DNA from: Onishia taeanensis
GTDB taxonomy: Bacteria > Pseudomonadota > Gammaproteobacteria > Pseudomonadales > Halomonadaceae
Length of the DNA: 64,000 nucleotides
Assembly (NCBI RefSeq): GCF_003268885.1
Contig: NZ_QLSX01000009.1
Coordinates: 124,001 to 188,000 of the forward strand
Direction: 5' to 3'
Shown here: positions 56,046 to 64,000 of the stretch, piece by piece
Layout of the letters: each line of letters starts with the position of its first letter
Numbering within the stretch: position 1 is the stretch's first letter
The notes under the pieces: model-generated
What the model was told of the DNA's origin: nothing
Seen by the model: the letters and a program-made list of their open reading frames with translations, nothing else
Databases searched by the model: none
Made by a program: the position numbers and the translations under genes

Positions 56046-57398
56046 TCAGGACGGCTCGTGTTCGTCGGGGCCGGCCTCGCGATTGGGCAGCACCAGGTTC
56101 ATGACGATGGCGCACAGCGCGCCGGGAATCAGCCCGGATTCGATGATCGCCTGCAGGTTGTCACTCAGGCCCGCATAGAGTCCCTCTTGGGCCGGCAGGC
56201 CAATGGCCGCCGACAGCGAGACGCCGATGATCACCATGTTGCGCTTGTCGAAGGCGATGTGGGACAGCATCTTGATGCCGGCGCTGGCGATCATGCCGAA
56301 CATGATCAGCACGGCGCCGCCGAGCACGGCGTCGGGAATGCTCGAGATCAGCGCGCCAAGCTTGGGCACCAGCCCGGCGATCACCAGGAAGGCCCCGCCG
56401 ATCGCCACCACGTAGCGGCTGACCACGCCGGTCAGCGCCACCATGCCGACGTTCTGACTGAAGCTGATCTGCGGAAAGGCGTTGAACACCGCCGCGAATA
56501 CGCTGGACAGGCCGTCGGCCATCACGCCACCGGAGAGCTCGCGGCGGGTCGGCTGGCGGTCCATGCCGCCTGAGGTGGTGCCGACGATATCGGCAATCGA
56601 CTCGGCGCAGGTCACCACCGCCAGCAGCACCACCGGCAGGATCGCCGCTAGATGGAACTCGACGCCGATGGCGAGTGGCGCCGGCAGCGACAGCCAGCTC
56701 GCCTCGCCCACCTCGGAGACATCCACCAGCCCGAAGGCCGCGGCGGCCAAGTAACCCGCCAGCAGGCCGATCAGCGGCGCCGCCTCTGACCAGATGCCGC
56801 GGCCGAACTGATGCAGCCCCAGGGTCACCAGCAGCACCAGGGCCGCCAGCAGCAAGTGATGCGGGGCGCCGAAGTCTTCAGCGCCGAAGCCGCCACCCAC
56901 GTAGGCAAAGCCGACCGGAATCAGCAGGGTACCGAGCATCACCACGAAGGTGCCGGTCACCACCGGCGGGAACAGGAAGCGTACCCAGCGCAGACAGCTG
57001 CCGACCAGCGCCATGGCGATGCCGCCGCAGAGTCCGGCGCCCAGCGCCGCGGGCAGCCCCATGCCCACGGCGATGGGAATCAGCACCGGCACGAAGCCGA
57101 AGCTGGTGCCCATCACGATCGGCAGTCGCGCGCCGATCGGTCCCAGGCCCAGCGACTGCAAGAGCGTCGCGGCACCGGCGACGAACATCGCCGCCTGGAT
57201 CATGAAGGCGGTCTGCTCGGCGGGCAGATCGGCGGCGCCGGCGATGATGATCGGCACGGTGACGTTGGCGACGAACATGGCAAGCACGTGCTGCAGCCCC
57301 AGCGGGATCGCTCGGGTCAGCGGTGGCAGGGCATTGACGTCATGGGTGCTGCGAGCGCGCGAGGGCGCATCGGCGAGCGAGTCGCTGTGAAGGGTCAT
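56046..57398 (-). CDS. NCS2-family xanthine/uracil (urate) permease
   Basis: Nucleobase:cation symporter-2 carrier of 450 residues with about 14 membrane segments. Conserved elements are PLGLQHVLAMFVANVTVPII, GTSFGFVPVLIPIAVGMGLP, FPPVVTGTFVVMLGTLLIPV, the motif CAESIADIVGTTSGGMDRQP and the NAT signature QNVGMVALTG. ATG 57398 gives the first family-like residues. Context in the urate island favours a xanthine or urate substrate over uracil. Its upstream gap holds two TTTGTATA words. Confidence 0.88.
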   Translation of the reverse strand: MTLHSDSLADAPSRARSTHDVNALPPLTRAIPLGLQHVLAMFVANVTVPIIIAGAADLPAEQTAFMIQAAMFVAGAATLLQSLGLGPIGARLPIVMGTSFGFVPVLIPIAVGMGLPAALGAGLCGGIAMALVGSCLRWVRFLFPPVVTGTFVVMLGTLLIPVGFAYVGGGFGAEDFGAPHHLLLAALVLLVTLGLHQFGRGIWSEAAPLIGLLAGYLAAAAFGLVDVSEVGEASWLSLPAPLAIGVEFHLAAILPVVLLAVVTCAESIADIVGTTSGGMDRQPTRRELSGGVMADGLSSVFAAVFNAFPQISFSQNVGMVALTGVVSRYVVAIGGAFLVIAGLVPKLGALISSIPDAVLGGAVLIMFGMIASAGIKMLSHIAFDKRNMVIIGVSLSAAIGLPAQEGLYAGLSDNLQAIIESGLIPGALCAIVMNLVLPNREAGPDEHEPS

Positions 57399-57532
57399 CC
57401 TTGGTTCTCCGCATGCATTGTTGTTGATGATGGTTGGATGCTGGAGCGGGCGTGGGATGGCTCGCGACGGAGTCGCGGGCGGATGCGGTGGCGTCGACAG
57501 ATCACTGGTTCGACGGTCCACACCTCTAGATA

Positions 57533-57557
57533 TTTTGTATACATTCTTTGTATATCA
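57533..57557. promoter_or_regulatory. Candidate GntR operators upstream of the NCS2 permease
   Basis: TTTTGTATACA (57533-57543) and TTTGTATATCA (57547-57557) lie 14 bp apart, about 135 bp before the permease start. They match the island motif. Confidence 0.6.
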
Positions 57558-57635
57558 TCAGGCGACCCGGCCGCAAGCCGTGTCTGTCGATGGCCGATCG
57601 CGAAGGGGGCGTGGAGGGGGCGGAAGGCTCGCAAA

Positions 57636-57658
57636 AACGCCGCCTTGGGGGCGGCGTT
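57636..57658 (-). terminator. Terminator of trhO
   Basis: AACGCCGCC and GGCGGCGTT form a 9-bp stem; on the minus strand it is followed by TTTTTGC, 26 bp after the trhO stop. Confidence 0.8.
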
Positions 57659-57683
57659 GTGTTGTACGGGGCGACTGGCGAGC

Positions 57684-58667
57684 TTAGTGTGCGTCTTCGC
57701 TGGTTTGCTTGTTCGCGCCTTCCTTCATCTGACGCGGGTCGCGGCCCAGCGGATGCGGCTCGCCGCGCTGCTTGGCCAGCTGAATCTGGCGCTGGCGCTC
57801 GCGGGCGCCAGCGCGAGTCTTCTCGGGCAGCGAGTCGAAGCAGTGTGGGCAGCTCACGCCGGGCTCAAAGCGTTCAGAGCGCTGGTCCTCGGCGGAGATC
57901 GGCATGCGACAGGCATGGCACTGATCGAACACGCCCTCGCTCAGGTCGTGACGCACCGTCACCCGGTTATCGAAGACGAAGCAGTCGCCGCGCCACATCG
58001 ACTCATCCTCGGGCACTTTCTCCAGATAGTTGAGGATGCCGCCCTTGAGGTGGAAGACTTCCTCGAAGCCCTCGTGGAGCATGAAGCTCGAGGCCTTCTC
58101 GCAGCGGATGCCGCCGGTGCAGAACATGGCCACCTTCTTGTGCCTGGCCGGGTCGTAATGCTCCTTGACGTAATCCGGAAACTCGCGGAACGACTTGGTC
58201 TGCGGGTCGACGGCCCCTTCGAAGGAGCCGATCGCCACTTCATAGTCATTGCGGGTGTCGATGACCAGCACCTCCGGGTCGGCGATCACCGCGTTCCACT
58301 CCTCGGGATCGACGTAGGTACCGACCTTGGCGTTGGGGTCGACGTCCGGCACGCCCATGGTGACGATCTCGCGCTTCAGCTTGACCTTGGTGCGGTAGAA
58401 CGGATGTTCGTCGCAGTAAGATTCCTTGTGATCCACGTCGGCAAGACGCGGATCACGGCCAAGCCAGCCAAGCAGCCCGTCGATGCCCTCGCGGGTGCCG
58501 GAGACGGTGCCGTTGATACCTTCGCGGGCCAGCAGCAAGGTGCCCTTGACGTCATGATCGAGCATGGCCTGACGCAGCGGCTCGCGCAGGGCTTCGAAAT
58601 CATCCAGCGTAACGAACTTGTACAGGGCGGCAACGACGATGCCCCCCGCTGAGTGGGGTGATGCCAT
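57684..58667 (-). CDS. trhO: tRNA uridine(34) hydroxylase TrhO
   Basis: Rhodanese-family enzyme (YceA) making 5-hydroxyuridine at the tRNA wobble position, using oxygen. The 327 residues show an N-terminal domain with [20 protein letters not shown] and [16 protein letters not shown], the rhodanese domain with catalytic Cys in [19 protein letters not shown] (about 190), and a C-terminal cysteine-rich part, CHACRMPI and [10 protein letters not shown] (paired CxxC). The basic, Gln-rich tail (about 290-327) is longer than usual. Confidence 0.93.
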   Translation of the reverse strand: MASPHSAGGIVVAALYKFVTLDDFEALREPLRQAMLDHDVKGTLLLAREGINGTVSGTREGIDGLLGWLGRDPRLADVDHKESYCDEHPFYRTKVKLKREIVTMGVPDVDPNAKVGTYVDPEEWNAVIADPEVLVIDTRNDYEVAIGSFEGAVDPQTKSFREFPDYVKEHYDPARHKKVAMFCTGGIRCEKASSFMLHEGFEEVFHLKGGILNYLEKVPEDESMWRGDCFVFDNRVTVRHDLSEGVFDQCHACRMPISAEDQRSERFEPGVSCPHCFDSLPEKTRAGARERQRQIQLAKQRGEPHPLGRDPRQMKEGANKQTSEDAH

Positions 58668-58818
58668 GGAGCTCTCCTGGTTGTCGTCCTCGCAAAGGAC
58701 GGACCGGGGTTGAAAGTGGCACGTATTTTACCCGCCCGGCGGGGCGTTCGCACCCCGCAGGTTTTGATCTCGATCAGGCCGGTGGCGGGTTGGGGGGTGA
58801 GGTGGTGCGCAAACGCAA

Positions 58819-58848
58819 CGACCCCGGCCTTTCCAAGCCGGGGTCGTC
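58819..58848 (-). terminator. Terminator of serA
   Basis: ACGACCCCGGC and GCCGGGGTCGT form an 11-bp stem with an eight-base loop, 43 bp after the serA stop. The T-run after the stem is weak on the minus strand. Confidence 0.65.
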
Positions 58849-58890
58849 AGTGCGGGCGAGGGACTCGCCTTGCACTATTACGCCGTGCAT

Positions 58891-60141
<1,251 letters not shown>

Positions 60142-60557
60142 TGTCGAATCAACCCTATCGTTGGCGTGAGTCGCCTAGTTCTGCGAGACCCGGCCAACCA
60201 CGGGCGCGGCGCCTCTTCGTGATATGTCGTCTGTTGGCCTGTCGAGGCTTTATCCCGTGGCGCACGCCCAGGCAAGGCGTCGCCCCCAGTCGCCCTTATC
60301 GCCTCAGTCACCCTTAATAGGTAGCGAGAAGCGAGAAGCAGGGTCAACAGGGCGCATATCCTAGCACAGACGCGGCCCCTGCCGTCGGCGACCGGGATGA
60401 AAATGCTGCTTGCTGTTCATGAACGAGCTGCATGGACAGCAAGCACGAACGCGGTGCAAGTCGGCCCGGGGCAGACGCACCCCCCGGGGTTGCGTGTATA
60501 CTGATCGACCAGATTTTTTGACGCGCGCGGGCCCGGCGGCCTGCCCACGACAGCGAG
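60142..60557. other. 416-bp divergent region between serA and xseB
   Basis: Contains the two promoters. A -10 for xseB is listed separately. A 10-bp perfect inverted repeat, TGCTTGCTGT (60407-60416) and ACAGCAAGCA (60436-60445), encloses the palindrome GTTCATGAAC (60415-60424). No convincing gene is seen. Confidence 0.6.
60497..60502 (+). promoter_or_regulatory. -10 element of the xseB-ispA-dxs operon
   Basis: TATACT lies 61 bp before xseB in GTGTATACTG, the same ten bases as in front of the rhodanese gene. No clear -35 is visible. Confidence 0.45.
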
Positions 60558-60836
60558 ATGCCCATGGCCGATCAGGACAGCATGCCGGATGCCGGTGCGC
60601 CCCCTCAGGATTTTGCCTCGACCCTAGAGCGGCTCGAAGCCTTGGTGACTCGTCTTGAGTCCGGTGAACTGAGCCTTGAGGCCTCGCTTACCGCCTTCGA
60701 GCAGGGCGTTGGGCTGACCCGTGAGGCGCAGCGTCGCCTCGATGCCGCCGAACTCAAGGTGCGCAGCCTGGTCGAGGGCGGCGATGGCGATCTCGATGAA
60801 GCGCCCTTCCCGGGCGGTGCGGAGGACGTGCGGTGA
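60558..60836 (+). CDS. xseB: Exodeoxyribonuclease VII small subunit
   Basis: Small subunit of exonuclease VII, which degrades single-stranded DNA with XseA. The 92 residues have the helical hairpin core [20 protein letters not shown] and [20 protein letters not shown], then [15 protein letters not shown]. The start is ATG 60558 or ATG 60564. Its TGA overlaps the GTG of ispA by four bases. xseB-ispA-dxs is a widespread gammaproteobacterial operon. Confidence 0.95.
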   Translation: MPMADQDSMPDAGAPPQDFASTLERLEALVTRLESGELSLEASLTAFEQGVGLTREAQRRLDAAELKVRSLVEGGDGDLDEAPFPGGAEDVR

Positions 60837-61768
60837 GTGCTCAGGACAGTGCCCAGGAAAGCACCCAGAAAAAAGCGCCGGCCGTCGCCGGGTCGGTGTC
60901 GCTGAAGCCTACGTTGAGCGTGGATCAAGCGCGCATCGATGCCTGGCTCGAGGCGCTGTTCGCGACGCCGGGCGTGGCCGAGCGCCTCGACGCCGCCATG
61001 CGCCATGGTGTGCTGGGCGGCGGCAAGCGTCTGCGGCCGGTACTGGTGTATGCCGCCGGCCGCGCTCTGGGCGCCACTGACGAGGCGCTCGATCCGCCCG
61101 CCGCGGCGGTGGAGCTGATTCACGCCTACTCGCTGGTGCACGACGATCTGCCGGCGATGGACAATGATGATCTGCGCCGTGGCCAGCCGACGGTCCATCG
61201 GGCCTTCGACGAGGCCAGCGCGATACTCGCCGGCGATGCCCTGCAGACCCTGGCCTTCGAGGTACTGGCGCACCAGGCACATCCGCGGCTGGCCGCCTTG
61301 GTGGCGACGCTGGCGGAGGCTTCAGGGCGCAGCGGCATGGCTGCCGGTCAGGCGCTGGATCTCGCCGCGGTGGGCCAGCCGGCCGATCTCGAGGCGCTGG
61401 CACGCATGCATCGCCACAAGACCGGCGCGCTGATTCGCGCCGCCGTTCGCCTGGGTGGCCTCACGGCCGTCGACGCAGACGACCCGCGCCTGGTGGCGCT
61501 GGACGCCTATGCGGCGGCGGTCGGCCTGGCCTTTCAGATTCAGGACGACATTCTCGACGTCACCGGTGATACCGTGACGCTGGGCAAGACCTCGGGGGCC
61601 GATGCCGCCCGTGACAAGCCGACCTATCCGGCCCTGCTCGGCCTCGATGGCGCTCGCGCCATGGCCGATGACCTGCTCGACGAGGCCCTGGCGGCGCTGG
61701 CGCCACTGGGCGACGATGCCGCTACGCTGGCTGCCTTGGCTCGCCACATGATCGAGCGCGACCACTGA
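60833..61768 (+). CDS. ispA: Farnesyl diphosphate synthase (polyprenyl synthetase)
   Basis: Condenses isoprenoid units to farnesyl diphosphate for quinones and undecaprenyl phosphate. The 311 residues start at GTG 60833, coupled to xseB. First Asp-rich motif [20 protein letters not shown] (about 103-122) and second [14 protein letters not shown] (about 235) are intact; the preceding [18 protein letters not shown] binds diphosphate. The first 25 residues are a polar extension. Confidence 0.95.
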   Translation: MSAQDSAQESTQKKAPAVAGSVSLKPTLSVDQARIDAWLEALFATPGVAERLDAAMRHGVLGGGKRLRPVLVYAAGRALGATDEALDPPAAAVELIHAYSLVHDDLPAMDNDDLRRGQPTVHRAFDEASAILAGDALQTLAFEVLAHQAHPRLAALVATLAEASGRSGMAAGQALDLAAVGQPADLEALARMHRHKTGALIRAAVRLGGLTAVDADDPRLVALDAYAAAVGLAFQIQDDILDVTGDTVTLGKTSGADAARDKPTYPALLGLDGARAMADDLLDEALAALAPLGDDAATLAALARHMIERDH

Positions 61769-61784
61769 CACGATAGATGCCCAC

Positions 61785-63707
61785 ATGAAGCTGTTCGACG
61801 AGATTCCCGCCGAGCGTCCGGCCACGCCGTTGCTCGACACCCTGGATACGCCCGCCGCGCTGCATGCGATGAGCGCGACTCAGCTCGCCCAGTTGGCCGA
61901 TGAACTGCGCGCCTACCTGCTGTATAGCGTTGGCGTCAGCGGCGGTCACTTTGGCGCCGGGCTCGGCGTGGTGGAGCTCACCGTGGCGCTGCATCAGGCG
62001 CTGGACACCCCCCATGACCGGTTGGTCTGGGACGTCGGTCACCAGGCCTATCCGCACAAGATTCTCACCGGCCGGCGCGAGGCGATGCTCGGCATCCGTA
62101 AGCACGGCGGTCTGGCCGCTTTTCCGCGGCGCACCGAGTCGGAGTTCGACACCTTCGGGGTCGGTCATTCCAGCACCTCGATCTCCTCGGCCCTGGGCAT
62201 GGCCCTGGCCGCTCGCGCCCAGGGCCAGCGGCGTCGTGTCTGCGCGGTGATCGGCGATGGCGCCCTGACCGCCGGCATGGCCTTCGAGGCCCTGGCCCAC
62301 GCCGGGCATGTCGACGCCAACCTGCTGGTGGTGCTCAACGACAACGAGATGTCGATCTCCGAGAACGTCGGCGGCATGGCCAGCTACCTGGCCAAGATCC
62401 TCACCAGCAAGCCCTATACGATGATGCGCGAGAACTCCAAGCGCATGCTCTCGCACCTGCCCGGCGCGCTGGAACTGGCGCGCCGCACCGAAGAGCACAT
62501 GAAGGGCATGGTCAGCCCGGCGACGCTGTTCGAGGAAATGGGCTTCAACTACATCGGTCCCATCGATGGCCACGACCTGCCGCTGCTGATCCAGACCCTT
62601 CGCAGCATGCGCGATCTTGACGGTCCGCAGTTTCTGCACGTCAAGACGCGCAAGGGTCGCGGCTTCGAGCCCGCTGAGGCCGATCCGATCGGCTATCACG
62701 CCATCACCAAGCTCGAGAAGCCCAGCGCGACGCCGGCTGCATCGCCGGCGCCGGTGATGCAGCCGGGCGCCACGGACACGCCGCCGCGCCCGAAGCCGAA
62801 GAAGTATTGCAACGTCTTCGGCGACTGGCTGTGTGACATGGCCGCCGCCGACGATCGGCTGATCGGCATCACGCCTGCGATGCGCGAGGGCTCGGACCTG
62901 GTGCGCTTCTCCAAGGAATACCCCGATCGCTATTTCGATGTGGCGATCGCCGAGCAGCATGCGGTGACGCTGGCGGCCGGCATGGCCTGCGAGGGCAGCA
63001 AGCCGGTGGTGGCGATCTACTCGACCTTCCTGCAGCGCGGCTACGATCAGTTGATCCATGACGTCGCCGTGCAGGAGCTGGACGTGACCTTCGCCATCGA
63101 CCGGGCCGGTCTGGTCGGCGAGGACGGCCCCACTCACCACGGGGCGATGGACCTGTCCTTCCTGCGCTGCGTGCCCGGGATGGTGATTCTGGCCCCGGCC
63201 AACGAGGCCGAATGCCGTGCCATGCTGTCGGCGGCCTACCATCACCCGGGTCCGGCGGCGGTGCGTTATCCTCGTGGCACGGGCCCGGGGGGGGAGATTC
63301 CCGCGCACCTCGAGCCGCTGGAGATCGGCAAGGCGGAGATGCGCCGTCAGGGCCATGGCATCGCCATTCTGGCCTTCGGCAGCCTTAACGGTGCCGCTGC
63401 CGAGGTCGCCGAGCGCCTCGACGCCACTCACTTCAACATGCGCTCGGTGAAGCCGCTGGACCGCGAGGCAGTGCTGGCCGCGGCGCGCTACCATGACCTA
63501 CTGGTGACTCTCGAGGAAAACGTGGTGGCCGGCGGCGCCGGCAGCGCCGTCAACGAGCTGCTTGCCGGGGCCGGCGAGTCGGTGGCGGTGCTCAATCTGG
63601 GCCTGCCCGATGCCTTCGTCGAGCACGGCACGCCCGCCGAGCTGCTCAGAGATTGTGGCCTCGATGTGTCCGGCATCGAGGCTTCCATCCTGGCGCGCTG
63701 TGATTAG
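61785..63707 (+). CDS. dxs: 1-deoxy-D-xylulose-5-phosphate synthase
   Basis: Thiamine-diphosphate enzyme joining pyruvate and glyceraldehyde-3-phosphate in the MEP pathway. The 640 residues show [20 protein letters not shown], the ThDP/Mg motif [20 protein letters not shown] with [17 protein letters not shown], the second-domain [20 protein letters not shown] with catalytic Glu, and [20 protein letters not shown]. It ends the xseB-ispA-dxs operon and is followed by a terminator. Confidence 0.97.
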   Translation: MKLFDEIPAERPATPLLDTLDTPAALHAMSATQLAQLADELRAYLLYSVGVSGGHFGAGLGVVELTVALHQALDTPHDRLVWDVGHQAYPHKILTGRREAMLGIRKHGGLAAFPRRTESEFDTFGVGHSSTSISSALGMALAARAQGQRRRVCAVIGDGALTAGMAFEALAHAGHVDANLLVVLNDNEMSISENVGGMASYLAKILTSKPYTMMRENSKRMLSHLPGALELARRTEEHMKGMVSPATLFEEMGFNYIGPIDGHDLPLLIQTLRSMRDLDGPQFLHVKTRKGRGFEPAEADPIGYHAITKLEKPSATPAASPAPVMQPGATDTPPRPKPKKYCNVFGDWLCDMAAADDRLIGITPAMREGSDLVRFSKEYPDRYFDVAIAEQHAVTLAAGMACEGSKPVVAIYSTFLQRGYDQLIHDVAVQELDVTFAIDRAGLVGEDGPTHHGAMDLSFLRCVPGMVILAPANEAECRAMLSAAYHHPGPAAVRYPRGTGPGGEIPAHLEPLEIGKAEMRRQGHGIAILAFGSLNGAAAEVAERLDATHFNMRSVKPLDREAVLAAARYHDLLVTLEENVVAGGAGSAVNELLAGAGESVAVLNLGLPDAFVEHGTPAELLRDCGLDVSGIEASILARCD

Positions 63708-63746
63708 GCGCTTGCCGTAACGCGCTCGATAGCCTTGGTCTTAGTC

Positions 63747-63771
63747 ACGCCGCCCTCTTGGGCGGCGTTTT
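63747..63771 (+). terminator. Terminator of xseB-ispA-dxs
   Basis: ACGCCGCCC and GGGCGGCGT form a 9-bp stem with loop TCTT followed by TTT, 40 bp after the dxs stop. Confidence 0.85.
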
Positions 63772-63779
63772 CGTTCCAG

Positions 63780-63825
63780 GCCCTCTGCCTATCGGTGCCG
63801 GCGCCAGCACCGATAGGCAGAGGGC
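63780..63825. repeat. Perfect 19-bp inverted repeat downstream of dxs
   Basis: GCCCTCTGCCTATCGGTGC and its exact complement at 63807-63825 flank eight bases. Without a T-run it does not look like an ordinary terminator, and a good terminator already precedes it. Confidence 0.85.
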
Positions 63826-63848
63826 ATCGAGCATATTGTGATAAACTG

Positions 63849-63872
63849 TTAGTAAGCTAATTAACTTGCTAA
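63849..63872. promoter_or_regulatory. AT-rich 24-bp imperfect palindrome before the last gene
   Basis: Centred on TAATTA, with arms TTAGTAAG and CTTGCTAA; 20 of 24 positions are symmetrical. It lies 45 bp before the start of the final gene and looks like an operator overlapping its promoter. Confidence 0.5.
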
Positions 63873-63916
63873 TAGTATTCTCCCCATCGCAACACAGCGC
63901 AAAGGAGATTCGCTAT

Positions 63917-64000
63917 ATGAAACGCCAACTTACTCTCGCCGCCCTCGTCGCCGCTGCCGTTCTGCCGATGGCTGCTCAGGCCAGCGTTGCTACCGAGCGT
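63917..64000 (+). CDS. Exported protein, N-terminus only
   Basis: The first 28 codons of a gene cut by the right edge: MKRQLTLAALVAAAVLPMAA followed by QASVATER. AAAGGAG precedes the ATG by about eight bases. The basic start, hydrophobic core and AQA|S cleavage site are a classic Sec signal peptide, so the product is periplasmic or in the outer membrane. Nothing more can be said about its family. Confidence 0.75.
   Translation, partial: MKRQLTLAALVAAAVLPMAAQASVATER

Noticed and set aside
56811-58652. 613-codon plus-strand frame across the NCS2 permease and trhO
   Set aside because: His/Gln/Gly-rich translation typical of an antisense frame; it spans two well-defined genes and their operators.
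61722-63494. 590-codon frame antisense to dxs
   Set aside because: Antisense artefact of a GC-rich gene; no recognisable domain.

Overview
This window is the replication-origin region of a GC-rich gammaproteobacterial chromosome. Protein sequences and gene order point to the Halomonas group (Halomonadaceae, Oceanospirillales), with Pseudomonas-like synteny blocks (rpmH-dnaA-dnaN-recF-gyrB, gmhB-glyS-glyQ, gshB-tonB-yqgE-yqgF). The genus is an inference. I see no insertion sequence, prophage, CRISPR array, tRNA or rRNA.

Layout. 1-9.9 kb: yidC (cut by the left edge), rnpA and rpmH read left; an AT-rich oriC-like gap with DnaA boxes follows; dnaA, dnaN, recF and gyrB read right. Four exact and three degenerate ParB-binding parS sites lie between 5.3 and 9.9 kb, around gmhB and a Crp/Fnr remnant. 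9.9-23 kb: glyS/glyQ, then an LPS inner-core cluster (hldD, waaF, a GT2, a GT4, a GT90, a Kdo kinase, an OpsX-like heptosyltransferase, hldE, waaA). The Kdo kinase next to an OpsX-type enzyme suggests a Haemophilus/Vibrio-style core built on one phosphorylated Kdo. A degenerate ~16-bp-period repeat array sits between two of the glycosyltransferase genes.

23-43.7 kb is housekeeping: rpiA, ilvA, an unannotated 31-residue membrane peptide with its own promoter, fthC preceded by 6S RNA (ssrS), zapA, a UPF0149 gene, pepP, ubiH and ubiI-like hydroxylases, a carboxy-terminal processing protease, envC, gpmI, a membrane rhodanese, secB, rsmE, a CvfB-like S1 protein, gshB, a TonB3-like protein, yqgE, ruvX and pyrB.

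43.8-57.4 kb is a purine (urate/allantoin) catabolic island: IclR/AllR-like and GntR regulators, uraD, uraH, membrane urate oxidase puuD, two NCS1 permeases, an allantoin/hydantoin racemase, puuE, a bicupin ureidoglycine aminohydrolase, allA, a DSD1-family PLP enzyme and an NCS2 permease. Together they would import purines or hydantoins and convert urate to glyoxylate and urea, but no allantoate amidohydrolase is present. A recurring palindrome with core TTGTATAC(AA) lies in front of five of these transcription units and is probably the operator of the island's GntR regulator.

57.6-64 kb: trhO, serA, then xseB-ispA-dxs for isoprenoid precursors, a strong terminator, a second 19-bp perfect inverted repeat, and the start of an exported protein cut by the right edge.
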